Source: Pseudomonas vranovensis DSM 16006
Lineage (GTDB): Bacteria > Pseudomonadota > Gammaproteobacteria > Pseudomonadales > Pseudomonadaceae
Assembly (NCBI RefSeq): GCF_000425805.1
Contig: NZ_AUED01000025.1
Location: 1 to 60,484, forward strand
Direction of reading: 5' to 3'
Length of the DNA: 60,484 nucleotides
The first letter of the stretch is position 1; each line of letters begins with the position of its first letter. Below the pieces are notes generated by a model. That model was not told the origin of the DNA, did no database searches, and saw only the letters and a program-made list of their open reading frames with translations. The position numbers and the translations under genes were made by a program. Below are positions 7,861-16,879 of the stretch, piece after piece.

Positions 7861-8343
7861 ATGAAATACCTTGCTATTCCTCTTGCAATGCTTGCCACCG
7901 GTAGCGCTTTCGCCACCCAAACTGTCAGCAAGTCAGTCGAAGTAGTCGCCAACATCCCAACCGAGGCGTTTTATGTCGAGCAGGATGGCAACTGGATCGG
8001 CCTGCCACAGGAACTGGTTTACAACACAGTCACCGGCGCTCTGGCTCCGGTCGAGAATCGCCTGGTCGCCAAGAGCAGCACCGGGGCTATTGAGGCTCGC
8101 CTGGACCATCCAGCGGAAATTACTAGTGGTAGCAGCCGCATCAATCTGAATGTTAGCGTCAATGGAGTTGAGTTGGACGTGAGCAACAAGGAAATTGTTG
8201 CCGACACCGAAATGGGCAATCAAGTGTTCATGCCTATCAGGATCGCTGCGGCGCCGGCTCCAGTGAATGGCTATACGGCGGGCAACTACGCGGGCATCGT
8301 CAATATGACCTTTGAAACTCCGCTGACTGCTCCAATTCCGTAA
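7861..8343 (+). CDS. CS1-type fimbrial major subunit (CfaB-like pilin)
   Basis: A 160-residue secreted protein with a short signal peptide (MKYLAIPLAMLATGSAFA) and a mature N-terminus containing V-S-K-S-V-E-V-V-A-N-I, the donor-strand-like start of CS1/CFA-I pilins. No cysteine pair is seen, as in that family and unlike classical type 1 pilins. The pattern of alternating small/hydrophobic residues and the final N-Y-A-G-I-V-N-M-T-F-E fit the pilin beta sandwich. It is assembled by the chaperones (4568, 12435) through the usher (8495). A gap of about 150 bases to the usher gene may allow differential expression. Confidence 0.87.
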   Translation: MKYLAIPLAMLATGSAFATQTVSKSVEVVANIPTEAFYVEQDGNWIGLPQELVYNTVTGALAPVENRLVAKSSTGAIEARLDHPAEITSGSSRINLNVSVNGVELDVSNKEIVADTEMGNQVFMPIRIAAAPAPVNGYTAGNYAGIVNMTFETPLTAPIP

Positions 8344-8494
8344 ATCCCCGTGTAATCAGTACGTCGCTCAAGGCGAGCTCGCAAGGGTTCCCCATCTCCT
8401 AAGTGTTGCAGCGTCTTTCTTGTCTTCTGCTGATCCCCTCCATGGCCACCTGTACTCAGAGTGGCCATGGGTGCGCCCTGCTTTATAGGTGACT

Positions 8495-10993
8495 ATGAAT
8501 ACTCCCAGCCTCTGCCGCGGCTTGTTTGCGCTGGTGCTTACCGGCGTTACTGGTCTGAGCCTTGCTCCAGCAAGGGCCGAGCCTGCGGTTCCTAGCACGC
8601 TCGGCCTGCTCACCCAGGCCGAAGGCTTGCCGGCGGAGTTTCGAAATCATTTCTTCGATGTGCCGCTGGCAGTACGGGTTGATCTTGATGGTCGGCCGCT
8701 CGGAGACGCTATGCTGGTGCTGAGTCGCGATGAGCGCGTGCAGTTGCTCGAATTCACCGACACAAGCTCCAGTAAGGAGGACCTGCAGACCATGAAACGT
8801 TGGCAGGAAGTATTGAGCGAGCCGCGTCTCTTGGGTGTCTGCAAGCAGGAGTGCGCGCATGAGTTGCTGGCCTTGCACTACAGCCTAGCCAACTCTCAAC
8901 TGTCGATCCTGACTCGAACCGTAGAGCAGGATTCCAGTTCTAACCGCTTTCATGCCTTACCCGAGGCAGGTAGTCATGGTCTGTTGATGCGCAATCAGCT
9001 CAATCTATCCGGTAGTAAGCAGGACCTTCATGGAACATACATTGCCGAAGGGCTGGGTAGTATCGGTCAATGGACCACTACGGCGCGTGCGCAATTCGAC
9101 CGCAGCAGTGCCAATGAAGGTGATGCTAACCGCTATCGCGTCAGCGGCCTATATGCTGACCGTATGATAGAGGATCGATTCTACCGTTTGGGCTACTTCC
9201 CTCCCAGCACTCAAGGCCTCAGTCTCCAGCCGCGTACGCTCGACGGTCAACCCCATGGAATCGTGGGAGTGATGTTCGGCTCTAGCGATAGCTTGGCCAT
9301 TAACGATGGCCAGGCAAGCACCACACCCATCTATGTCACGCCCAACCGTCCGGCAGTGGTGGAGGTGTACCGCGATGACGCGTTAATTTTCAGCCAGGCA
9401 GTGCAGCCCGGGTTGCAGACAATCGACACGCGTCGCCTACCGGGTGGTATCTATGCGGTGGAAGTGCGGTTGATCGAAGATGGTCAAATAACATCACGCA
9501 ACGAAGAGTTCATCTACAAGCCGCGTAACTGGGCTAACCCTGGTCAGCGTTGGCGCTACAACACCTACTTGGGCCAGAGTAGCAACCCGTTGAGTAACCG
9601 GGACGACCTCCAGGACGGAGGGCTCAGGGCCGGCATTATTGCCAACTACCTGTTGCACCCACGTGCGGTGCTCGGCCTATCTCTCGAGAATATTGAGGAT
9701 GGTATGCAGTACAGCACCTCGTTGGATTGGGATGTGACCGACAAGCTTAAGCTTTACAGTAATCTGCACCATAACGACAGTCGGGGCAATGGCTTCGACT
9801 TGCAAAGCGTGTACGCTCATGGCAGTGGCAGCTTGGTGTTTAGCCACAGTCGTACCTGGTTGGACGCTACACCCTACAACAGCAAGGCCCGTGAGACGCA
9901 ACAGACCTCGTTTACGGTGCAGCAACGAGTGGACGACAAGAACCACGCCAACCTGCGCCTCAGCCATAACAGCGGTACAGTGTCTGGACCGGCTGTCGAC
10001 CTGTCCTGGGTGCGCCGCAGTATAGTCCTGGGTTCGGATGCGACCTGGCGTTTCTCCGTGTTCGACCGCCCCGGCAATGCCAGTAGCGGTGGTGAACGCA
10101 ACCGTGGAGTGGACGTCAGCCTGACCATGGCCCTCGGTAGTGCTGGCAATCGGGTCTACGGCAACTTGGGCAGTCGGACTGGTCGTGATGGCGATCGAGA
10201 GCAGAACGCCTCGCTCAGTTATCAACGACAAGTCGACTACGGTACGTTGCGTAGCATCACTGGCACCGTCAATGCTGACAGCTTTGGTGTTGGCTTGGGC
10301 GGCAGTCTTGAAATAGAAAACCGAATGCTTTCGGGCAATACCTACCTGCAAAGTTCTTCGTACAACGGCGAGTTGAGTGGCGGTCTTAACCTAGACAGCA
10401 CCGTGGGTTTGGGTGATGGCGCCGTAGCCATGAGTGGTGGCATCGTCGCCCACGAAGCGGCGATGGTAGTAGATGTGGAAACCGACTACACCGATCTGGA
10501 ACTGCAAGCTTTCGACCAGCAGGGCTACGGCAGCACCCTCAAGTCCGGACGCAACCTTATCCCGGTCAAGGCGTACCGGGCGGGCAATGTGCAATTCGAT
10601 TTCAATGGTGATGATGCGCCGGCCGCGGTGATTCAGCCGCAGAGCGCCAATTACCATTTGAACAAGGGCGGCGTAGCCTATCAGAAGGTACGCATCATGC
10701 GCACGGTAACGGTGGTTGGCCGCTTGCTCAATGCCCAAGGCCAACCGCTGCGCGGCGCAATGGTGATCAATCATGCCAGTCGCAGCGTCAGCGAAACAGA
10801 CGGTTTTTTCGCCGTGGAAATGAGCGAGTCGACACCAACCCTCGAGGTACGGCAGAACGGCGGACAGCAGTGTTTCCTGCATCTGGACAAGGCGCGCTAC
10901 GAGCGTGAGAAGGATGTCCTATTGGTCGGGGACCTGACATGCACCCCGGGTGGCCTGGCTTCCGCCGAACAGGTCAAGGCGTCTGATGCCTGA
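8495..10993 (+). CDS. Fimbrial outer-membrane usher, CS1/CFA-I type
   Basis: An 832-residue usher. It has a signal peptide to about A-R-A, an N-terminal periplasmic domain to about residue 130, a long beta-barrel region with a plug (P-I-Y-V-T-P-N-R-P-A-V-V-E-V-Y-R) and C-terminal carboxypeptidase-regulatory-like domains (V-G-R-L-L-N-A-Q-G-Q-P-L-R-G-A). The length matches CfaC/CooC. I start at the ATG at 8495, which has AGG 6 bases upstream; the in-frame GTG at 8489 has no ribosome site. It forms the secretion pore and assembly platform for pilin and tip adhesin. Confidence 0.9.
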   Translation: MNTPSLCRGLFALVLTGVTGLSLAPARAEPAVPSTLGLLTQAEGLPAEFRNHFFDVPLAVRVDLDGRPLGDAMLVLSRDERVQLLEFTDTSSSKEDLQTMKRWQEVLSEPRLLGVCKQECAHELLALHYSLANSQLSILTRTVEQDSSSNRFHALPEAGSHGLLMRNQLNLSGSKQDLHGTYIAEGLGSIGQWTTTARAQFDRSSANEGDANRYRVSGLYADRMIEDRFYRLGYFPPSTQGLSLQPRTLDGQPHGIVGVMFGSSDSLAINDGQASTTPIYVTPNRPAVVEVYRDDALIFSQAVQPGLQTIDTRRLPGGIYAVEVRLIEDGQITSRNEEFIYKPRNWANPGQRWRYNTYLGQSSNPLSNRDDLQDGGLRAGIIANYLLHPRAVLGLSLENIEDGMQYSTSLDWDVTDKLKLYSNLHHNDSRGNGFDLQSVYAHGSGSLVFSHSRTWLDATPYNSKARETQQTSFTVQQRVDDKNHANLRLSHNSGTVSGPAVDLSWVRRSIVLGSDATWRFSVFDRPGNASSGGERNRGVDVSLTMALGSAGNRVYGNLGSRTGRDGDREQNASLSYQRQVDYGTLRSITGTVNADSFGVGLGGSLEIENRMLSGNTYLQSSSYNGELSGGLNLDSTVGLGDGAVAMSGGIVAHEAAMVVDVETDYTDLELQAFDQQGYGSTLKSGRNLIPVKAYRAGNVQFDFNGDDAPAAVIQPQSANYHLNKGGVAYQKVRIMRTVTVVGRLLNAQGQPLRGAMVINHASRSVSETDGFFAVEMSESTPTLEVRQNGGQQCFLHLDKARYEREKDVLLVGDLTCTPGGLASAEQVKASDA

Positions 10994-11091
10994 CCTGGGC
11001 TGTTCGATTTGTCTACACCCTGACTGAGCTGGCCGAGCACATCATTCGAACTTGGCTAGTCTATGCAACAGAATACCTAGGAGATACTAGG

Positions 11092-12291
11092 ATGCCCCTC
11101 ACAAACATGGCTCGCTGGATGTTATGCACTCTTGCTTTATTGGGCAGCACGCAGCCGGGCGTAGCGTCCGAGGTGACCATTACTGCCAAATACGTCCCGT
11201 CCACGGTCAACTCTCGCTTCGAGAACACTACGCCGCTGAGCGGGTTCTGTAATAGATGGCCCTCAGCTCCTGAGTGCACTGGGGACAACCACTCAGTGTC
11301 GCTAGGGGTCAACTACTCCAAGACAACGATCAGAGCCGCGACGAATCCGCTGGATCAGTTTTGGATAAGCCTGCCAGCATCCCAAGTGATACAAGTGAGG
11401 TCGACAACAGGTGATGAGCATGCACTAACCTTTTCGATGAGCAGGTTCAGTGCTAGGGTCGGTGGGGGGCGTTCTGATTTCTACAACCCAATATGGACCT
11501 ACGGAGTGAGAGGGGGCTGCACGTTTATAAGAAGCTTAGGCAATGCAGTATGGGGAGTTGGCTTATGGCGCGTCAGTGATCCGAATACTCCCACACCATG
11601 TTATTCAACCTCCGATACTGGGCCTGCTGGAGGGGCGCTGGAGGTTTCGGTCAGCGAATTTTCCATCGGCTACATTTTGGAGGCACCTGATCCGTTGAGC
11701 ATGCGTTCAGGAGTTTACTTCGGAAGCGTGACCTACAGCGTGGGTGAGGCGGGGGAGATCGCTCTGGGTAACAACGTATCGATGCTGAATACCTCAAGTG
11801 TCACCCTCAATTTTGAACTCGAAGTACTGCATCATCTTCAACTGGAGTTCTCGGGCCGTTCTGATCAGGTGCTACTGGAGCCCCCAGGTGGCTGGGCACG
11901 CTGGCTCAATGGTGGACCGAAGCCGGAGCGCCTCGAGCGCGACCTGCCATTTCGCATCTGGTCAAGCGGCCCTCTTTCCGTCTATATGGACTGCGGGGTT
12001 CCAGGCCCAAACAGTTGTGGCATTCGCAATACGCGCAATGGCCATACGGTGCCGCTGGATGTGAGCCTCACCTTGCCGGGTGGTATTTCGCAATCCGGGC
12101 ATCCTGTGCAGCGGGAACAAGTCCCTACCGGGCGACGGCAACCCTTGATCCTGCAGAGCACCCGTCCAGTCTTTAATCAGCCCGGTGCTCTTCACTTCGC
12201 TACGGCATCTGGTGAGGCTGCACAGATGCTCGATAACCCGGGTGACACCTACACAGGGAACGTGACTGTTGTGTTCGATGCAATGTTGTAA
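11092..12291 (+). CDS. Fimbrial tip adhesin, CS1 type (CfaE/CooD-like)
   Basis: A 399-residue secreted protein with a signal peptide (cut near V-A-S) in the fourth position of a CS1-type cluster, where the tip subunit CfaE/CooD is encoded. It has several cysteines in the N-terminal lectin-like part and a C-terminal pilin-like domain ending T-Y-T-G-N-V-T-V-V-F-D-A, which resembles a polymerising subunit's last strand. An AGGAGATACTAGG leader precedes the ATG. The receptor is unknown. Assignment rests on position, size and the two-domain layout. Confidence 0.8.
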   Translation: MPLTNMARWMLCTLALLGSTQPGVASEVTITAKYVPSTVNSRFENTTPLSGFCNRWPSAPECTGDNHSVSLGVNYSKTTIRAATNPLDQFWISLPASQVIQVRSTTGDEHALTFSMSRFSARVGGGRSDFYNPIWTYGVRGGCTFIRSLGNAVWGVGLWRVSDPNTPTPCYSTSDTGPAGGALEVSVSEFSIGYILEAPDPLSMRSGVYFGSVTYSVGEAGEIALGNNVSMLNTSSVTLNFELEVLHHLQLEFSGRSDQVLLEPPGGWARWLNGGPKPERLERDLPFRIWSSGPLSVYMDCGVPGPNSCGIRNTRNGHTVPLDVSLTLPGGISQSGHPVQREQVPTGRRQPLILQSTRPVFNQPGALHFATASGEAAQMLDNPGDTYTGNVTVVFDAML

Positions 12292-12434
12292 TACCGCTTG
12301 TTTACCTATCTGAACATTTTGGCGGACGATTGGGCACGGAGCGCAGGCTGTCGCCGTCTGTTGGCGCTTGAGTGCGTTAACACGAGAGTTTCCCCCAGCC
12401 TTGCTGGGAAGAGCAGGGTTTGAGGGGGATATTT

Positions 12435-13169
12435 ATGTTCAAAAGCCTGTTATGTGTAGCGCTTTTGTGGATGCAGGTCTGGTCGGCCCAGGCTGCGCCG
12501 GATCTTGATATCGGGACGCTGCACGACTACTTAGACTCCAACCAGAGTACTCTGCTGAAAAAAGTGCGAAATATTGGCAGCACCACGGCGTTCGTCAAAG
12601 TGAGTGTGGCGCAAATTCAGTACGATCGAGACGGTACCCCAAGCGAGGTATCCCTAGAGAGCCAGGATAGTGCCCAGCGCTCCTTGGTGGTGACGCCATC
12701 ACGGCTGATCGTACCGGCTGCCGGGGCGCAGAATGTGCGCCTATTGTTCCGTGGCGAGCGCGACGAAGAGCGTTACTTTCGCGTACGCTTCATCCCGATA
12801 TTGCCAGAGGACGAGAACGATTTTGACCTCAGCAAGGATGAGGCTACGGCTTACCGCGAGACCCTGGCCGCTGGGGTACATCTGCTCAAGGGCTTCGGTG
12901 CGGTACTCCTGGTTCGGCCGAACAATCCGCGTTACGACAGTGTGGTGGATGAGCCCCCAGGCTTTTTTCGCGTGCGTAACAAGGGTAATGCCACCCTGGT
13001 GCTGGAGTCGTTCAAGGACTGCGACAGTCAAGGTGGCCAATGCGCCAATCCGAGTATCTATCATGTGCGGCCCGGTCAGACACGTGAGTTCAAAAAGATG
13101 CTGGGGCGGGTCTACAGCTTCGAGTTGCGCGAAGGTGAAACCCGTAAATCTTATGCGTTTAAGGGGTGA
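12435..13169 (+). CDS. Second CS1-type fimbrial chaperone
   Basis: A 244-residue periplasmic chaperone, paralogous to the one at 4568: both share Q-D-S-A-Q-R-S-L-V-V, R-L-I-V/I-P-A, N/S-V-R-L-L-F-R-G and a final K-S-Y-A-F. The start is taken at ATG 12435 (MFKSLLCVALLWMQ), which has GAGGGGG 7 bases upstream; a longer in-frame TTG at 12420 lies within that ribosome site. A hairpin (CCCAGC-CTT-GCTGGG, about 12394-12408) lies just before it. Two chaperones may serve pilin and tip subunits separately, or one may be a duplicate. Confidence 0.88.
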   Translation: MFKSLLCVALLWMQVWSAQAAPDLDIGTLHDYLDSNQSTLLKKVRNIGSTTAFVKVSVAQIQYDRDGTPSEVSLESQDSAQRSLVVTPSRLIVPAAGAQNVRLLFRGERDEERYFRVRFIPILPEDENDFDLSKDEATAYRETLAAGVHLLKGFGAVLLVRPNNPRYDSVVDEPPGFFRVRNKGNATLVLESFKDCDSQGGQCANPSIYHVRPGQTREFKKMLGRVYSFELREGETRKSYAFKG

Positions 13170-13275
13170 CGCTATACAGTGCGTGACGGGGCTGTTAAAG
13201 GGCAGTCAGATGGCTGTGGATTGTATAGTCTGCCTGCGAACATGTGCTCAATCTGGATGACAACGGAGATTTTTT

Positions 13276-13902
13276 ATGCATAAGGCACTGATTGTAGATG
13301 ACCATCCGTTCATTCGAGCAAGTGTGAAAATGGTGCTCGAACTGGAGCAGTTTGAGGTGGTCGGCGAGACCGACAATGGTGCCGATGCCGTGCAACTGGC
13401 GCGTACTCACTTTCCGGACATCATAGTCCTGGATATCGGCATTCCGCTTCTGGATGGCCTTGAAGTGATCGCCCGGATCAGCGCCCTTGCCCTGCCGATC
13501 AAGATTTTGGTACTGACTTCGCAACCAATCAACTATTTTTCTGCCCGTTGCATGAAGGCTGGGGCTCAAGGCTATGTGTCGAAAACCGGTGATCTGACCG
13601 AACTCAGCAGGGCGCTCAAGGTTGTGATGTCGGGCTATACCTACTTCCCGAGTTTGGCTACCAGTTCGGTGCGCAAGAGTGACGTCGACGCGGGGGAAGC
13701 CGAGCGGATAGCCTGCCTGTCCGACCGCGAATTGCTGGTATTACAGCAACTGGCCAGGGGGTTGAGCAACAAGGATATAGGCGACGCCTTGTTGCTGAGT
13801 CACAAGACGATTAGCACGTACAAGACCCGGTTGATCGAGAAGCTAAACGTGGTGTCGGTGGTAGACCTTGCCGATTTGGCCAAGCGACATCAGTTGATCT
13901 AG
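13276..13902 (+). CDS. LuxR/FixJ-type response regulator (BvgA/RocA-like)
   Basis: A 208-residue protein. The receiver domain (1-120) has the acidic DDH at residues 8-10, the phospho-acceptor D in V-L-D-I-G-I-P, and the conserved T/K positions. The LuxR HTH (about 143-205) contains L-S-D-R-E-L-L-V-L-Q-Q-L-A-R-G and K-T-I-S-T-Y-K. It is strongly similar along its whole length to the regulator at 43474-44100. The position immediately after the fimbrial genes suggests it controls them. The kinase gene that would be expected downstream is missing (see 13903-14215). Confidence 0.88.
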   Translation: MHKALIVDDHPFIRASVKMVLELEQFEVVGETDNGADAVQLARTHFPDIIVLDIGIPLLDGLEVIARISALALPIKILVLTSQPINYFSARCMKAGAQGYVSKTGDLTELSRALKVVMSGYTYFPSLATSSVRKSDVDAGEAERIACLSDRELLVLQQLARGLSNKDIGDALLLSHKTISTYKTRLIEKLNVVSVVDLADLAKRHQLI

Positions 13903-14215
13903 TGTTCTAGCTTGTGAAGTACGTGATGCGATTGCCGGTTGCTGCTTGGTGCTGCTGAGCGCGTCTATGGCGCAGGCCAAGCCCGAGTCCTGAGTCTGCT
14001 CAGTCAGAAGCGGGCATTCGCCAAAGGACAGCTTTCGATCCAACCGATGTGAAACGCCTGCGAGTATCTGATCGTTTAACGCGCCTCAGCGTCGAAGCGC
14101 CATCGTATATTAACGGCCAGACTCGGGGCCGGTTAACCAGTAGCACGGCTTGCAGCCGCTTAAATTGAGCTGGTCAGCCGAGGCAGAGCTGCCTGGGGCA
14201 GTAGTGCTATCGTTC
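13903..14215 (+). other. Intergenic stretch with a possible sensor-kinase signal-peptide trace
   Basis: No intact gene. Just after the response regulator, one frame reads VLLSASMAQAKPES, which looks like the end of a signal peptide. At the paralogous locus the response regulator (43474) is followed by a secreted-domain hybrid kinase whose signal peptide ends AAQAQPEP. The trace may therefore be what is left of a second kinase gene. The downstream part holds nothing recognisable. Confidence 0.3.
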
Positions 14216-16879
14216 TTACCAACTCATTCGCAGCCCCAGATTGCCGCTGAGTCCCTCCAGATCGTTGCTGTCCAGATGAGTACTGTAATCGGCTGCCATA
14301 TACATGCTGACCGTCGACGACAACCGCGCTACTACCCCCACACCCACGTCGGCTGAAGAAGTTTTGTGATTGCTCTTGATACGGTCGACATCATCGTAAG
14401 TCACCGTATCGCTGCCACCGAAGGTGCGCCAGGCATTGACACGAAGGTAAGGCTCGATGGGCGTTTGATGGACCAGGTAGCGGCCTTTGAGACGTGCCCC
14501 CAGGCGGCCTGTCCAGTAGTCCTGGGAATCGAAGGTGACATCCGAGATCCCATCACTTTGGCTATCGAGATCAATCTGTTGATTGATGACCTGCGCCTGG
14601 GGTTCGATCACCCAGTTATCCGATACGGCAAATGGGTAGCCCGCCTCTGCAGACAGGGCCAAGGCATGGCCTTCGTTGTCCATCTTCACCCCTCGGTCGG
14701 AACGGTTGTCACCGTCCAGGCGGGTGCCCATGGCTACCAGGTCGACATACCAGCCGGTTGGGTCGCTCAGGGTCCAGTAGACGCCGAAGTTGTCGCCGTC
14801 GAGTTTCACCCGGCCAGCCTTGCGGTCGTGAAAGCCTTCGGCGAAGCCTTTGACATCTCCGTCCAGGCGGCTCTGCCCGACAAACAGGCCGATACGTTGG
14901 ATTTGCCCGCCGCTGGTTTGTGCCGCGTACAGGTCATGGCCGACTTGATAGCCCTTGAGCGAGCCATCGAAGCTGGGAGACACAGTGCCCGACCAGCTCT
15001 TATTGAAATCGCTGCCGTAAGCCCGGCCCCAGCCTGCCGGTGTCGCACCGGTCTCGGTCAACAGGCTCTGCTCGCCCTGGCGATCGTGAAAGGTGCCAAG
15101 CGCCTGCAGTGTCATCACCTGTGCAGCCGGAATCACTACCGAGTACACCGGTACTTCCAAGCGGTAAAGGGGGATTGGATCGGCGCCGGCCACTGCCGTG
15201 GGTACAGGAGGCGTCGTTGCCGCAGGTTCCGGTGAAACCTGCGCCGGCCCTGGAGTCGCGATTGCCGGCGACTCTTGCGGCGCCACCGGTCGTGCGGTGG
15301 GTGGCTCCACGGCAGGTTCGTCTGGGTCAACCACGGGCAGGGTAGGCGAGATAGGCGCCACGGGGATGATGGGCGCTGTCACGGTGGGCTCAGGAGGGAC
15401 TGGCGGTGGCTGTACCGCGACCACCGACGAGCGCAGGTACCAGTTGTGTTCCGTGCCGGCGCTCACGCCACCCTTGAACAGGTAATACTGGTAGGCGCCG
15501 GCCGACAGCGAGCCGCGCAGGGCAAAAGCATCGTTGCTGCTGGTGGCGCCATTTTGTGCGTGGACCACTTCGATGCCGTTGTTCTGCGTCAGGCCGCCAA
15601 GCCCGCCCAGATTGGTGATGCCCAGTTGGGTGTTGCCGCTGATGGTGCCCTGGGATACCACCAGCCTGTCGCTGGCAGAGCGGTCGTCACCGAGCACGGT
15701 CTGCAGCAACAACTGCCCGTTGTTGCCGACGTAGTTGCCGTGGATAGTCAGTGAGTCGGTGGCAGTGCCGCTACCGGAGGTCATATCGATGGTGCCGGCG
15801 TTGTTCAACGTTGCCAGCTGGCCGGCGGTGTAGGGGCGGATGTTGCCTTGGCTTACCCGCAGCACGCTGGTGTTGTCGATCGACAGGGTGCCGGTGTTGC
15901 TGGCGCTGTCGCCAAGAAAGAAGTTCGCGGCAAGGTCAAATTGTGAATGGTTGGCAAGGTTGACTGTTTCCCAGCCCAGGTAGCGCGCGGCATCCGCCGA
16001 GGCGGTGTGGTCGAAGTTCAGCGTGTCGCTTCCAAGCCCGGCGTCTAGCGAGGATGTGGTTGCCAGCAGGCTTTCGTTCAGGCCGCTGAGCAGGGCAGTG
16101 TCGTCACCATCGCCCATCAGCACCGCCGAGTTGATCTGGCCGCCATTGAGCCAGTTGAACTGATCATTCCCGGTGCTGGCACGGATCTCTCCGGCGATCA
16201 CCCCGCCGCTGACAGTGATGCTGTCGTTGCCGCCACTGACGCTGATGTTGCCGCCAATGGTGCCGCCGGAAACGCTCACAGTGTCTCGGCCGAAGCCTGT
16301 AACCAGGTTGCCGAGAATGGTGCCGCCCGACAGGTCGAAAATGTTGTTGTCGAGTTTCATGTCGACTCGGCCGATGCTGCCCGCAATCATTTTCGCCACA
16401 TCGCCGTCCTCGAAGGCGCCGACGATGGTACCCCCGCTTATGAAGAAGGTGTCGCGGCCATCGCCTTGTGCCAGTGACTGGATGCTTCCACCTTTCATTA
16501 CGAAGTCATCGATACCGTTGCCTTGATGGACCGCGCCGGTGACTGTCCCGGCACTGATCTGCAAGCGGTCGGCGCCGTCTCCTTGGTCGATGGCACCCAG
16601 GATGCTGCCGGCGTTCATGTCGATGAGATCGGCACCGGCACCGAAGGTGACGTTGCCGTTGATCGTGCCGGTACCGCCAGCGGGGAAGGTCAGGGTGTTG
16701 TTGCCCAGCAAGTCGGTGAGGCCGCTGCCGCTGTTACCGCTGGCGCACAGGTAGCTGGTATCACCTGCACCGGTAGTCAGTGAGCAAGCCGCGTGGGCGT
16801 GTTGCCCTGCCAGGCTCAAGAGTGAGAGAACGCCAACGTGTAGGGTGTAGTTTTTACCGAAATGCAATGCAGGGTGCAT
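14216..16879 (-). CDS. Autotransporter (type Va) with repeat passenger
   Basis: An 887-residue protein. It has a signal peptide ending near AHAAC, then a passenger with tandem repeats of about 19-22 residues built on S-G-G-T-I-x-G-x-I/F and G-D-G-x-D (about residues 60-270), as in beta-helical passengers. A Pro-rich linker rich in PPVPPEP and PVAP follows (about 500-590). The C-terminal 280 residues form an autotransporter beta-barrel (G-W-G-R-A-Y-G-S, G-Y-Q-V-G-H-D, final aromatic W). I start at ATG 16879, which has GAGAGGGA upstream; a longer frame to 16978 lacks this. Divergent from tssA. A relic of its 5' end lies at 6540-6670. Confidence 0.88.
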   Translation of the reverse strand: MHPALHFGKNYTLHVGVLSLLSLAGQHAHAACSLTTGAGDTSYLCASGNSGSGLTDLLGNNTLTFPAGGTGTINGNVTFGAGADLIDMNAGSILGAIDQGDGADRLQISAGTVTGAVHQGNGIDDFVMKGGSIQSLAQGDGRDTFFISGGTIVGAFEDGDVAKMIAGSIGRVDMKLDNNIFDLSGGTILGNLVTGFGRDTVSVSGGTIGGNISVSGGNDSITVSGGVIAGEIRASTGNDQFNWLNGGQINSAVLMGDGDDTALLSGLNESLLATTSSLDAGLGSDTLNFDHTASADAARYLGWETVNLANHSQFDLAANFFLGDSASNTGTLSIDNTSVLRVSQGNIRPYTAGQLATLNNAGTIDMTSGSGTATDSLTIHGNYVGNNGQLLLQTVLGDDRSASDRLVVSQGTISGNTQLGITNLGGLGGLTQNNGIEVVHAQNGATSSNDAFALRGSLSAGAYQYYLFKGGVSAGTEHNWYLRSSVVAVQPPPVPPEPTVTAPIIPVAPISPTLPVVDPDEPAVEPPTARPVAPQESPAIATPGPAQVSPEPAATTPPVPTAVAGADPIPLYRLEVPVYSVVIPAAQVMTLQALGTFHDRQGEQSLLTETGATPAGWGRAYGSDFNKSWSGTVSPSFDGSLKGYQVGHDLYAAQTSGGQIQRIGLFVGQSRLDGDVKGFAEGFHDRKAGRVKLDGDNFGVYWTLSDPTGWYVDLVAMGTRLDGDNRSDRGVKMDNEGHALALSAEAGYPFAVSDNWVIEPQAQVINQQIDLDSQSDGISDVTFDSQDYWTGRLGARLKGRYLVHQTPIEPYLRVNAWRTFGGSDTVTYDDVDRIKSNHKTSSADVGVGVVARLSSTVSMYMAADYSTHLDSNDLEGLSGNLGLRMSW

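Noticed and set aside
9677..10351. Long minus-strand frame inside the usher gene
   Set aside because: It overlaps a clear usher coding region, lacks a ribosome site, and has no family pattern.
12394..12408. Hairpin CCCAGC-CTT-GCTGGG considered as a terminator after the adhesin
   Set aside because: No T-run follows, and the sequence leads directly into the ribosome site of the next gene.
14366..15235. 289-residue plus-strand frame opposite the autotransporter
   Set aside because: It is the antisense of the barrel region; high-GC codon bias produces long shadows here.
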